Below, one piece after another: positions 1 through 7,764 of a stretch of 44,949 nucleotides of DNA. The translations under genes and the position numbers were made by a program. The stretch comes from Candidatus Angelobacter sp. Gp1-AA117 (GTDB taxonomy: Bacteria; Acidobacteriota; Terriglobia; Terriglobales; Acidobacteriaceae): the NCBI GenBank assembly GCA_003223515.1, contig QHVI01000080.1, positions 1 through 44,949 on the forward strand, in the 5' to 3' direction. Each line of letters begins with the position of its first letter. Position 1 is the first letter of the stretch. The notes beneath the pieces were generated by a model. The model was not told the origin of the DNA and did no database searches. It saw only the letters and a list, made by a program, of their open reading frames with translations.

Positions 1-2
1 TC

Positions 3-188
3 CTTACTTCGTTGATGCGGCCGCAAAAACATCTGGGGCCGAGTTTGCCACCGGCTCTGGTTGGCCGCAAGAGGGTAGGTCTGCACTACATCGCTTTTCT
101 GAATCTGGGGATTGAGGATAAAAGACTTGTCACGATGACAACCTTAAAAATCGCGGAATTCAACCGCACCGTGACGAACTTCGGCTAG
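3..188 (+). CDS. possible 3' end of an unidentified gene cut by the window edge
   Basis: One forward frame is open from the window edge to a TAG at 186-188, about 61 codons. Its translated tail is plausible protein with mixed hydrophobic and basic residues, but I recognise no family. A second forward frame is also open for about 36 codons, so the choice of frame is uncertain. No start or ribosome site lies inside the window. From 189 to 261 I see no gene, only the short phrase GGGGGGCTGCGCTCCA, which recurs in degenerate form near 9255-9275. This could equally be non-coding. Confidence 0.2.
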   Translation, partial: LTSLMRPQKHLGPSLPPALVGRKRVGLHYIAFLNLGIEDKRLVTMTTLKIAEFNRTVTNFG

Positions 189-261
189 CCGAGGGGGGCT
201 GCGCTCCATGAAGATTTTCTTTTTGGGTGCGGCTCTGCTGCGCTGTGTTGATCCGTGTTCG

Positions 262-1023
262 TCAGTGGTGAGGTTGTTCATTCCCGAACCGGAACGGCAG
301 TTTTTTCAACTCCCCGATGTTCCTGATCACATAATCCGGCTGCTCTTCAGGGCCGGTTGGTTCCTGCACTTTGAACTCACCGCGTTTCAGCCGGACCGTA
401 TGCATTCCCAGGGCTTTACCTGCTTTGATCTCGCTCATGGGACGGTCTCCAACCACCAGCATCTCCTGCGCAGGAAATCCGGTCTTTTCCCGGATCTGGC
501 GGAAAGCACCTTCCTTGGTCAGAATTTTTCCCCGGTCGGCATACAGGATGGCGTCTATGGCAGGCTCACGATCCAGCCCGAGCGCGCGAGCTTTCGCATG
601 TTGAATATGGGGCTCGCCGAAGCTCACTACGAAGTTGCGCACGCCGCGTTCATGCAGAAAGCGCAGCAGGGGGAGCGTGCCCGCAAATAACGTTAACTTT
701 CCTACAGGACAGTTGAAGTAAGCATCATGCGCAACGTTGCTCATAGCCTGGGGATCATCCACCTGAAACTGGCGGCTTACCACGGCGTCAATGTGCCGCA
801 ACATGGGATCATCACGAAAGGCGCGCATTCGGGCGCGGTAGACGGCTTCCACACTGGCTTTGAGCCCGGCTTGTACCATGGCCTCCGCCGCATGGCGGTG
901 CGACGGCCCGACACGCTGCCTGAAGCAGTCGTAAAGCGTGTCATCCAGATCGAAAATCACGCAACGGATCAGCGGTGTCTGTATACCTGAGAGGATCCGC
1001 TGCCGATAGGATGATGAGGGCAT
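262..1023 (-). CDS. HAD-superfamily hydrolase (phosphatase-like)
   Basis: A 253-residue HAD-fold protein, probably a cytoplasmic phosphomonoesterase of unknown substrate. Motif I is VIFDLDDTLYD near residues 22-32, with the nucleophile Asp25 and the acid/base Asp27. A conserved Lys and the late VVGDRPMSEIKAGKALGM block, with the Mg-binding acidic residue and the following Gly-Met turn, correspond to motifs III and IV. The helical cap between them resembles the C1 cap of phosphoglycolate phosphatase / pyrimidine 5'-nucleotidase relatives. The length is normal. The ATG at 1023 is the only start that keeps the beta-strand before motif I intact. It stands alone, with the next leftward gene ending 91 bases upstream of it. 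Substrate cannot be assigned from sequence. Confidence 0.85.
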   Translation of the reverse strand: MPSSSYRQRILSGIQTPLIRCVIFDLDDTLYDCFRQRVGPSHRHAAEAMVQAGLKASVEAVYRARMRAFRDDPMLRHIDAVVSRQFQVDDPQAMSNVAHDAYFNCPVGKLTLFAGTLPLLRFLHERGVRNFVVSFGEPHIQHAKARALGLDREPAIDAILYADRGKILTKEGAFRQIREKTGFPAQEMLVVGDRPMSEIKAGKALGMHTVRLKRGEFKVQEPTGPEEQPDYVIRNIGELKKLPFRFGNEQPHH

Positions 1024-1114
1024 GAACCACTATTGTAATGACTGAAAAGCGCTCCTTGCCGTTTGCGCAATCTCATGCCAGAATCACGTCTCTACAGCCC
1101 AGATATCGTGTGAA

Positions 1115-1633
1115 TCAGCGCCCTTTTTTATTAGCAGGAGCCCTCCGCGCGTCTTCTTCCTCATCCTCTTCCCCCTTCGCGCCCAGAAGCTTGATCGAGA
1201 AGCGGTCAAGGCGATGCGCATCTTTGCCGGCGGCCATGACAATGTATTCAAAATGCTCTTTCTCATCGTTGAGCTTCCAGGTGTAGCGCAGGTTGCCGGT
1301 TTGCCCGGTGCGGGCGGCCCTGGTAATGTCCCCAATCTGTTCGTAGTTCACCGGCTGGCCGTCAGGACGCGCCAGCACCGTGACGTAACGCACCTTGCGG
1401 TCGCGATCAAAGCCCACGATCGCGTACTGATAGCGCTTGTCACCGTTGAGCGTCCACACCTCCTGGCCTTCGTCTTCAGATTTGAAGTGGCCCAGCTTCG
1501 CGAGCCGCGCGTGTGCCTTGGCATACTTCATGCCCAGCCTGATGCCAAGAATCTCAGGCGCCGTAGTAGTGCGGGCGGCAGCCATGGTGATGAGGAATGC
1601 AAGCAGCAGTGCAAGCGCTATGGTTCTCTGCAT
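1115..1633 (-). CDS. small secreted protein of unknown function
   Basis: A 172-residue protein with a clear Sec signal peptide: a short basic start, then a run of Leu/Ala to about residue 20 (LALLLAFLITMAAA). The mature part starts with LGIRLGMKYAKAHARL, a Gly-Met-helix pattern like that of small periplasmic proteins of the BamE/SmpA type. I cannot assign it to that family. Two W/Y-rich strands (EVWTLNGDKRYQYAIVGFD and LRYTWKLNDEKEHFEYIV) suggest a beta-rich fold. The C-terminus is low-complexity and charged (EEDEEEDARR). It probably acts in the periplasm or cell envelope. Its 5' leader lies in the hairpin-rich stretch 1654-1787. Confidence 0.6.
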   Translation of the reverse strand: MQRTIALALLLAFLITMAAARTTTAPEILGIRLGMKYAKAHARLAKLGHFKSEDEGQEVWTLNGDKRYQYAIVGFDRDRKVRYVTVLARPDGQPVNYEQIGDITRAARTGQTGNLRYTWKLNDEKEHFEYIVMAAGKDAHRLDRFSIKLLGAKGEEDEEEDARRAPANKKGR

Positions 1634-1653
1634 CGGTTAAGCTCCCAAGTGAA

Positions 1654-1787
1654 TTTATCGTTGTGCGATAAACGTTAATTCGCTCCGCTCACCCAGAACT
1701 AAAGTCCTGGGAGGCCCGCGATTCGCAAACGAATCGCTAGACGCTGATACGCGACAGTGGGGCACTTTCACCGAAAAGTGCCCCACT
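1654..1787. repeat. cluster of consecutive hairpins, last one a REP-like GTGGGGCAC hairpin
   Basis: Four inverted repeats follow one another between two leftward genes. TTTATCG/CGATAAA is at 1654-1672. A shorter CCCAG/CTGGG lies around 1692-1711. GCGATTCG/CGAATCGC with loop CAAA is at 1718-1737. A perfect 13-bp stem AGTGGGGCACTTT/AAAGTGCCCCACT with a 6-base loop is at 1756-1787. The last one has a relative at 28402-28436. None has a clear T-tract for the upstream leftward gene, so they look more like dispersed palindromes than one terminator, though the 1756-1787 hairpin could end the transcript of the BNR gene. Confidence 0.6.
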
Positions 1788-1812
1788 ACGCCACTCTCGA
1801 ACAACAGCGGTG

Positions 1813-3684
1813 CTACGGCTGGAGTCCGCCGCCGGAATCCTGGCTCCTGAAGAGTCCTTTTCCGGTCTGCTGGCGGAGTATCACGGCCTTGGTGGCTCCG
1901 TCATTGTCGTTTTGCGTGTGGCTGGCGGCCGGGTCGTTGCCTTTGGCAATGCAGGCAGCGCTGATGCAGCCATCTGTATACGCGGCGAACACTCTCCCCG
2001 TCTTGTCCACGGTCACATCGTTGAAGTCCAGCAGGTTACGTGGCTTGCTGGGACAGCTTGTGCCGTTCATGCAGATCGCGCCGAGCTGTACCGCATCGTT
2101 GGGAGTCGCATCTACGGTGAACCAGCTCTTCCCGCCATCATAGGTAGTCGCAACATAGGCATGCCACACACCGTTGAATGGAATTCCAGTATCGGCTCCT
2201 GTAGCTGCGCCCGCCTGCGGCGTGCCCAGGAAGAAGAAGGAGGCGCGGTCGTTGTCTCCAGCTACAACCTCGGGGAAGGCTGCGTTGTGAAGATTGAACG
2301 GTACGCCCACGTCCTGATCAGTGTGCCAGGAACGTCCCTGGTCGTCAGATACGGCAATGCGTGGATGTCCATCACCGTTCACGTAACCGAAGTAGATGCG
2401 TCCTTTTGCCCCGATTCCAACTGAGGGATCGCTCTCGCTGGACTTGCTGCCGGTGACATGCTGGATCGAAAAGGTCACACCATTGTCCATGGAAACGACC
2501 AGGCCCTGCACGCCGCCGCAGTTTTTGTTCGGCACGTAAACGATGCCGCTGCTGCTTACCTTGATATGTCCATGTATGCCGGCACAATCGACCAGAGTGT
2601 ACATGGGATGGGCCGCCTCATAGGTAAGGCCGCCATCCTGGCTCAATGCCATCTCTGCATCACCGACGTCCTGGGAGGCGTAATACACCGCGTGCGGATA
2701 TTGCGTGAGCGGGCCACGGGCCGCCAACTGCGCGCAGGGCACAGGAGTGGCGAGTAACTGGTCCGCAGTACACAGCCGGAACGGCCCGCCGCCAATCGTC
2801 TGATGGTCGACTCCGGAAGCAATGCCGGCACCCTGGCTATTGGTATAGGTTTCGCCATCATTATCGGTAAAAGCCGAGAGGCTCGTCGGCCCCAGCAATT
2901 CCGAGACAAAAGTGCGGCCCGTAGAGGGGTCGGTAAACAGGATGGGATCGAAGGTGACCACATCGGCGATCGTCGCGTCTTTCAAAGCCCAGTGCGCGGT
3001 TGCAGGTGAGGTGCTGGTATCAAAGGTGACCTGCATGGTGTCAAACACCGCCTGGGTCATGATCCTGCCGGAATTCCAGTTCGAACCAATCGAGGGTTCT
3101 CCGGAGCTATCGCCCATTCCCGGAGGTGAGGTGTAGTTGGCGTAAGTAGGGGCTTTGCCTTTGGCGGCCGTATCGGTTGGAGGTGTCGTAATCAGTGCCG
3201 TGCCGTGATATGGATCCCCAGGCGCTACCGTGGAATCCACAATATGTACCGTGTACATACCGGTTCCGGTCACAGTCGGATCGATAGAGACAAATTCACT
3301 GATATCGGGAATTCCATTGGTTGAACTGGCAACCACCGGGCCGGTGATGTCGCCCTTGTGGACGTAAACGTCAAAATCATTGGTGCTCAATCCCCAGCCG
3401 ATGCTGATGTTCAAAACCAGTCCTTTATAGTTCGAGGGCGAGCCCGACAGGTTGATAGTGAAAGTATCGCAATCAGTCCCATCCACACAGGTAGTCTCGT
3501 CAGTGGTGACTCCGGCGATACCGCTGCCAGCCCAATTGACAGTCGCGCCATTGACAGGGCCCAGAGTAGCTGATGAGGGGGTTGAAGCGAGGGCAAGGTT
3601 GGTGAGCAAACATAGAGCGGCAAGGGGGAGAAGAGCAGAGACTCTAAATTTACGCGTGGTAGCACTACTAGTTTCGGTTAGCAC
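1813..3684 (-). CDS. secreted BNR/Asp-box (sialidase-like) beta-propeller protein
   Basis: About 623 residues. I chose the GTG at 3684 because AGGAGG at 3694-3699 sits nine bases before it. The ATG at 3711 lies upstream of that ribosome site. The signal peptide runs through ALLPLAALCLLTNLALA. Next comes a beta-sandwich-like region of about 170 residues (VTTDETTCVDGTDCDTF..., similar to pre-peptidase/proprotein-type domains). The rest is propeller-like with Asp-box signatures: SQDGGLTYEA, SMDNGVTFSI, SDDQGRSWHT and YDGGKSWFTV. Such S-x-D-x-G-x-T/S-W turns mark sialidase/BNR propellers. No catalytic Arg triad or Tyr/Glu pair can be assigned, so enzymatic sialidase activity is not supported. It is probably an exported carbohydrate-binding or structural propeller. 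The leader upstream is rich in inverted repeats (3810-3965). Confidence 0.75.
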   Translation of the reverse strand: MLTETSSATTRKFRVSALLPLAALCLLTNLALASTPSSATLGPVNGATVNWAGSGIAGVTTDETTCVDGTDCDTFTINLSGSPSNYKGLVLNISIGWGLSTNDFDVYVHKGDITGPVVASSTNGIPDISEFVSIDPTVTGTGMYTVHIVDSTVAPGDPYHGTALITTPPTDTAAKGKAPTYANYTSPPGMGDSSGEPSIGSNWNSGRIMTQAVFDTMQVTFDTSTSPATAHWALKDATIADVVTFDPILFTDPSTGRTFVSELLGPTSLSAFTDNDGETYTNSQGAGIASGVDHQTIGGGPFRLCTADQLLATPVPCAQLAARGPLTQYPHAVYYASQDVGDAEMALSQDGGLTYEAAHPMYTLVDCAGIHGHIKVSSSGIVYVPNKNCGGVQGLVVSMDNGVTFSIQHVTGSKSSESDPSVGIGAKGRIYFGYVNGDGHPRIAVSDDQGRSWHTDQDVGVPFNLHNAAFPEVVAGDNDRASFFFLGTPQAGAATGADTGIPFNGVWHAYVATTYDGGKSWFTVDATPNDAVQLGAICMNGTSCPSKPRNLLDFNDVTVDKTGRVFAAYTDGCISAACIAKGNDPAASHTQNDNDGATKAVILRQQTGKGLFRSQDSGGGLQP

Positions 3685-3693
3685 AAAAGCGTT

Positions 3694-3699
3694 CCTCCT
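3694..3699 (-). promoter_or_regulatory. ribosome binding site deciding the GTG start of the BNR protein
   Basis: On the minus strand this reads AGGAGG, nine bases before GTG at 3684. It argues against the ATG at 3711. Confidence 0.7.
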
Positions 3700-3809
3700 G
3701 TGACCATACATTTGAGAATTTTGGCCTTACGGGGATCTGGGGATCGTTTCCCTGGTTAAAACGAAGTGGCAGTAATTAGACGATGTTGGAACTCTGCAAG
3801 TTGCCCTAC

Positions 3810-3965
3810 TACTCAGAATAGTAATGTTATCTCAGGTTTTTACCTGAGTACAAGGAGGGAGCGCCGGCCAAAAGTCCCGAAAAGACGCTATGGAGGTAGT
3901 CCGGCAGAAAGCGGAATGCCGGGTCTTAGGGGTGACCAGACATATAAGTCCGGCTTCTAGCCGGA
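3810..3965. promoter_or_regulatory. inverted-repeat-rich intergenic region, candidate operator or structured RNA
   Basis: The 3712-4181 gap has no convincing gene. It holds a dense set of inverted repeats: TACT-6-AGTA at 3810-3823; a perfect 7-bp palindrome CTCAGGT/ACCTGAG with a T4 loop at 3831-3848; CCGGC/GCCGG at 3901-3922; GTCT...AGAC around 3923-3940; and TCCGGC/GCCGGA with loop TTCTA at 3949-3965. The first two look like operator half-sites upstream of the leftward BNR gene. The GC-rich hairpins could form an RNA on either strand. I cannot match it to a riboswitch consensus. The remaining 3966-4181 shows nothing I can name. Confidence 0.4.
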
Positions 3966-4181
3966 AGACTGAGCTTTCATTGTCAAGAGTTCAACTCACT
4001 GCATTTAAGCAAACCAGAAAAGGTGCAGCCTTCCGCACAGCCGGGGCGGCTGTGCCACACGTTCCTTTCAGGCTACAGCAACTTGTCTTTGCTCTCAGCT
4101 TTCTACAGCAACTTTTTGGTTTCCACTCGTTCTTTCTCTTGGTACTAAAACTTCACAATTACTCGATGACCCAATTACCCC

Positions 4182-5711
4182 ATGACTCCTGACCTTCTGG
4201 CCCGCTCATTGCAGGAATTTCTAGCTGAATCCCGGCGTGGAGATGTCATCGAAGAGAGCCAAATCATCTTCGACCTGGAATCGGCTCGTTACTCCATCTC
4301 TGCGGAGCGCGGTAAGTGCCTGCTGCACATCTGGTCAGAGCAGCGCAACATCGTTCGGGAGGTGGTTGATGCGGAGCAAAAGAACGGTAACCTGCGTCTT
4401 TCAGTGTGTAAGTTTGCCCAGTCACGTCCGCACATGCTGCAAATCTGCCGTGACCGCGACCAGAGGACCGCGGTTGCTCGTAAGACGGCACGCAGCCTTT
4501 ATGCACAGACCTTGCAGCGCATGCTGGAGCATGAGTTCCCGGATTGGACCGTGAGCAGGCTGGCCGTCAGCATGAATCTGGAGCGCAGCTTCTCTCCGGT
4601 ATATGCGCGGGGACTGCTGCGCAAGGGCCGCAGTTCCTTGGCAGTGCTTGGAGTCAACCACGAAGAGACGCAGGCTGCAGTGGATGCGGCACTCACGTTT
4701 GGCCTGCTCTGGCTGGAAGACTGCCGCCAGCGCGAGGCTGGACGTTCTGCTGTAGAAGGACTCCGGCTGTATGTGCCGCCGGACCGCTCAGCCACACTGC
4801 AATTGCGCCTGGCGCATTTAAATCACAGCATGGCCAAGTTTGAACTGCTGGAGTTCGATGAAGCGGAATTAGCTGTTTGTGCCAGAGATATCTTCGGCAT
4901 GGCGCAGTTCGAGAGCCGGCTGCTGCGCTGCCCCAACTCTCAGCTTTATGAGCAATTCGCCGGGAGCATTGCCAAAGTGCGGGCAATCGTGCCGGAGGTT
5001 CAAGTAAGCACGGTTTCGCCGATGGAGATTGTCTTCCGACTGCACGGACTGGAATTTGCCCGCGCGCGCATTGCCGCACAACCAGCATCGTTCCACACTG
5101 GACAGGAGATCGTGTTTGGCGTCTCCGGCTTCGAAGACACCCTCACGCCCGAGAACGAAACCTCATTCCTGCAATTCGTCCGTGGCATCGCAGAAAGCCG
5201 CACGCCCGCTGGAGACAAACGCCATCTGTTCTGGAGGAGGTATCCGGAGCGCTGGCTGGAATCGCTGATCACCAGCCAGGTAGCTGCGCTGGATACACGC
5301 TTAGGCACGAGCCACGTTTATTCCCAGGTTCCGGCCTTCACCATCTCTGACCGCTCGCTGATCGACGTGCTAACCTGTACGCATGATGGACGGCTGGCAG
5401 TGCTGGAACTGAAAGCCGATGAAGACATCCATCTGCCGCTGCAAGGGCTGGATTACTGGGCCCGCGTGAAATGGCACCAGGAGCGCGGGGACTTTCAGAA
5501 GAACGGCTATTTTCAGGGCGTGCAGCTCGCCGCGCAGCCTCCGCTGCTATTTCTGATTGCTCCGGCGTTACGAATTCACCCGGCGATTGAAACGCTTTTA
5601 AGGTATTTTTCACCAGATATTCAGTGGACACTTGCCTGCCTGGATGAACGCTGGCGTGATGGAATTCGCGTAATATTCAGGAAAGCTTCAGCAAAGGCAG
5701 CATCTGCATGA
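4182..5711 (+). CDS. PD-(D/E)XK nuclease-like protein of unknown role
   Basis: A 509-residue cytoplasmic protein with no signal peptide or membrane segment. The C-terminal part carries a PD-(D/E)XK core: Asp395 in SLIDVLTC, Glu409-x-Lys411 in LAVLELKADED, and then Gln421-x3-Tyr425 (QGLDYWARV), which matches the Q-x3-Y motif of RecB-like nucleases. A preceding helix with Glu360 (ERWLESLI) could supply the motif I acid. The first ~330 residues are not recognised. They contain an arginine-rich stretch with a Cys/Trp-poor alpha/beta character. The TGA overlaps the ATG of the next gene (ATGA at 5708-5711), so the two are translationally coupled. A role in DNA repair or defence is possible but unproven, since no ATPase, helicase or methylase accompanies it. 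Confidence 0.65.
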   Translation: MTPDLLARSLQEFLAESRRGDVIEESQIIFDLESARYSISAERGKCLLHIWSEQRNIVREVVDAEQKNGNLRLSVCKFAQSRPHMLQICRDRDQRTAVARKTARSLYAQTLQRMLEHEFPDWTVSRLAVSMNLERSFSPVYARGLLRKGRSSLAVLGVNHEETQAAVDAALTFGLLWLEDCRQREAGRSAVEGLRLYVPPDRSATLQLRLAHLNHSMAKFELLEFDEAELAVCARDIFGMAQFESRLLRCPNSQLYEQFAGSIAKVRAIVPEVQVSTVSPMEIVFRLHGLEFARARIAAQPASFHTGQEIVFGVSGFEDTLTPENETSFLQFVRGIAESRTPAGDKRHLFWRRYPERWLESLITSQVAALDTRLGTSHVYSQVPAFTISDRSLIDVLTCTHDGRLAVLELKADEDIHLPLQGLDYWARVKWHQERGDFQKNGYFQGVQLAAQPPLLFLIAPALRIHPAIETLLRYFSPDIQWTLACLDERWRDGIRVIFRKASAKAASA

Positions 5712-6391
5712 ACAATCCTTATGAAATCGGCGTCCCGTACCTGACGGGGCAGATGCCCGAAGAGAAACTTACATGGAAGGACCTTTTCGCCAAGACTTAT
5801 AGCATCTACCACCAGACGCTCTTTTGGGTCGGCTTACCGGCAGGATTTCTGGCTTATCTGGCCCGTTACCTGTTACGTCCGCTCCAACATAAATTGCTGG
5901 CACACGTCGTGACATCTTCTCCTTGGGGTATGTACTGGGCATGGGCAGTCAACGATAGCATTAAGTTTGTTCAGCAGGGGGCTTATTGGACCATCAGCGC
6001 ACTGTTTTTTGCTGCCGTTGCGGCCAACATAATCAGGAGGCAAGACGAAGACAACCGTCCTTTGTCAGATGGATACAGCTCAGTACGCGACCGCTTTGGG
6101 GCTGTTATTGGAATCAGCGTGCTGAGCTGGATAATCATGTTTGTCTTCGGCCACGTGTTGACGAACGGGTTTCTCTGGCTGCTCATGTACAGTCGCCATA
6201 TCTATCCCAACTGGCTTTTCGTGGATATCTGTTACTACGTTCCACAACTGGCAGTGGCAGGATTGCTTTCCAGAGTGGCGCTTGCAGTACCTGAATTGAT
6301 GGACGATCCGCACGTTTCTTTGTCCCAGGCGGTGCGCAACAGCATCAGGAAAACCGAAGACTGGGAACGTTTTTTATTGCTTTTCTGCTGA
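5708..6391 (+). CDS. polytopic membrane protein, zero-frame part ending just after a slippery site
   Basis: Codes 227 residues coupled to the upstream nuclease-like gene by an ATGA overlap. After a short polar N-terminus it shows hydrophobic segments near residues 37-56, 92-109, 130-160 and 169-194, with an Arg/Asp-rich loop (RRQDEDNRP) around 110-118. The frame ends in FLLLFC at TGA 6389-6391, four codons after T-TTT-TTA at 6370-6376. The -1 frame continues without a gap as membrane protein to 6615, giving a 302-residue product with two further hydrophobic segments. So this is either the short product of a programmed frameshift or the 5' part of a broken gene. No family was recognised. The charged N-terminal cytoplasmic tail and the coupling suggest it works with the nuclease-like protein. 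Confidence 0.7.
   Translation: MNNPYEIGVPYLTGQMPEEKLTWKDLFAKTYSIYHQTLFWVGLPAGFLAYLARYLLRPLQHKLLAHVVTSSPWGMYWAWAVNDSIKFVQQGAYWTISALFFAAVAANIIRRQDEDNRPLSDGYSSVRDRFGAVIGISVLSWIIMFVFGHVLTNGFLWLLMYSRHIYPNWLFVDICYYVPQLAVAGLLSRVALAVPELMDDPHVSLSQAVRNSIRKTEDWERFLLLFC
6370..6376 (+). other. canonical -1 frameshift slippery heptamer T_TTT_TTA
   Basis: In the zero frame the codons read CGT TTT TTA, so the heptamer is X_XXY_YYZ with X=Y=T and Z=A, the same string as the HIV-1 gag-pol site. The conserved continuation of the protein is precisely in the -1 frame. I see no strong Shine-Dalgarno-like stimulator 10-14 bases upstream and no obvious strong stem just downstream. A simple indel in a T6 run is the alternative. 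Confidence 0.55.
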
Positions 6392-6411
6392 AATCCTGGG
6401 TTGTTGCCTAT

Positions 6412-6615
6412 ATGGTTTACTGGCTCTTACAGCGCGGATTCCACGAATTGTGGGACCGTACCAACATCAGTGCGACAGCGTATGATTGGATCACATGGGC
6501 CGTTTACATCTGCATTGCCGCAATGCTGGAATCGCCGCTCTTTATCGCCTTCTCCATCTTGTACTGCGAAAAAACCTTCACGAAGGAGGATTCTCAGGCA
6601 GTGACGGCTGGATAA
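6412..6615 (+). CDS. -1 frame continuation (C-terminal part) of the membrane protein
   Basis: The first ATG of this frame is at 6412, but open coding sequence in the same frame extends back to the slippery site at 6370 and reads FFIAFLLKSWVVAYMVYWLL, which completes a membrane helix cut off in the zero frame. A second helix (WAVYICIAAMLESPLFIAF) and a short polar tail follow. Independent translation from 6412 would start in the middle of a helix and lacks a ribosome site, so frameshift fusion or mutation is more likely than a separate gene. The last 38 bases overlap the 3' end of the convergent UvrC-like gene. Confidence 0.6.
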   Translation: MVYWLLQRGFHELWDRTNISATAYDWITWAVYICIAAMLESPLFIAFSILYCEKTFTKEDSQAVTAG

Positions 6616-7738
6616 CTGGCTGTTTCTCTCCCCGGTAAACACGGCCAACAGCATTAGCCAGCTTTCGCATGGAAAGCTCTCCGCCTTGGTTTGCCAGGAT
6701 CATCTCTCCCAGCTTGTGCGTGCGGTAATACCAGCGCTTCAGCATGGCCAACTCTTCGGTAAACTGCTGACCGGACCGTGCTCCGGCAGGCCGGAAATTT
6801 TCCAGCATTGCACGCAGCCGCACTTCTGCGGACTGCGATTGGTCTTCACTTTCCACCAGAAAGCTTACCGGCCCGGCCACTTCTCCTTTGTTGAATCGAA
6901 AAAGGGCGACGGACTTGGCTTCGGTTGAGGGCTGGACAATCACTGCATCCAGTTGATCGAGCCGGCGGCAGATTTCATCAGAAACAGCGGCAACACCCTT
7001 TACCTTGGCGACTTTTGTGTGCTGCTGGGCGGCAGCTTCGAAATCCAGATCGGCGGAGAGCCGGTCGCGCTCCGCTTCCAGTTCATGAATCAACGACTCT
7101 CCGCCGGAATCAAACCAGGCCTGCACCCGCGCTACTTCTGCAGCGTAAGCCTCATCGGTGCATCCTTTGAAGCAGGGAGCGAGGCACATCTTCATTTCCG
7201 AGTAGACGCATCCGGGAAAAGCAGGATCGGGATTCAACTCAAAGGTGCAGCGCCTGATCTTGAACAGATCGAGCGAATCATTCATGAACTTTTCCGCCAC
7301 TGCCCGGGAGCGAAATGGGCCGTAATAGAGAGAACGCCCACTCAGACGGCCTATCTTGTTGGTGACGTAAGCGCGCGGATAAGCATTCTCCAGGTTCAGG
7401 CGCACCAGCGGCGCGGGATGCAGCCGCAAACGCTTCTGGTAGTTCTTCGGAAACTCCCGCCGCAGCAGCTTGTACAGCAGCAGCGTGGACTCGAAATCAG
7501 ATCCGGTCAGCGCATACTCAATACATGCTACCCGGTCGCGCAGATTCAGCCTTTTGGATTGCGACTCCGGCGGGGCCAGAAGCCTCTGGAGCCGTTTTCG
7601 CAGATTCGTAGTCTTGCTTACATAAGGCTCAGCCTCTTCATCTGCCCCACGCAGGAGAAACACAGCAGGCGCAACCGGAAACGCAGTGAAGAAATCAGCA
7701 GGATGATCGGGCGAGAACGGGATGGAGTGGGTCAGCAC
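6578..7738 (-). CDS. short UvrC-like protein (GIY-YIG-type N-terminus, Fe-S cysteines, UVR domain)
   Basis: 386 residues starting at a GTG. The N-terminal ~100 residues match the layout of the UvrC GIY-YIG nuclease (PAVFLLRGADEE..., then YVSKTTNLRKRL), although the GIY signature is degraded. Cys164-x12-Cys177-x7-Cys185-x3-Cys189 closely follows the E. coli UvrC iron-sulfur spacing (C154, C166, C174, C178). A UVR helix pair (ELEAERDRLSADLDFEAAA, about 210-228) would bind UvrB. The RNase H-like endonuclease half and the helix-hairpin-helix tail of full UvrC (about 600 residues) are absent, so it could make at most the 3' incision, like Cho, or act as a regulator. It stands alone and converges on the membrane gene. 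Confidence in the family is good; activity is uncertain. Confidence 0.75.
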   Translation of the reverse strand: MLTHSIPFSPDHPADFFTAFPVAPAVFLLRGADEEAEPYVSKTTNLRKRLQRLLAPPESQSKRLNLRDRVACIEYALTGSDFESTLLLYKLLRREFPKNYQKRLRLHPAPLVRLNLENAYPRAYVTNKIGRLSGRSLYYGPFRSRAVAEKFMNDSLDLFKIRRCTFELNPDPAFPGCVYSEMKMCLAPCFKGCTDEAYAAEVARVQAWFDSGGESLIHELEAERDRLSADLDFEAAAQQHTKVAKVKGVAAVSDEICRRLDQLDAVIVQPSTEAKSVALFRFNKGEVAGPVSFLVESEDQSQSAEVRLRAMLENFRPAGARSGQQFTEELAMLKRWYYRTHKLGEMILANQGGELSMRKLANAVGRVYRGEKQPVIQPSLPENPPS

Positions 7739-7764
7739 CTATCTCTGATTGTGGCACAACATTT

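Noticed and set aside
208-690. Forward open frame of 160 codons
   Set aside because: It is antisense to the HAD hydrolase, which has clear catalytic motifs.
1813-3684. Active sialidase
   Set aside because: Asp-boxes only show a propeller; the catalytic Arg triad and nucleophile Tyr/Glu pair could not be located.
3850-3970. Possible cyclic di-GMP riboswitch
   Set aside because: A GACGC string and GC hairpins are present, but the conserved core and tetraloop-receptor arrangement could not be fitted on either strand.
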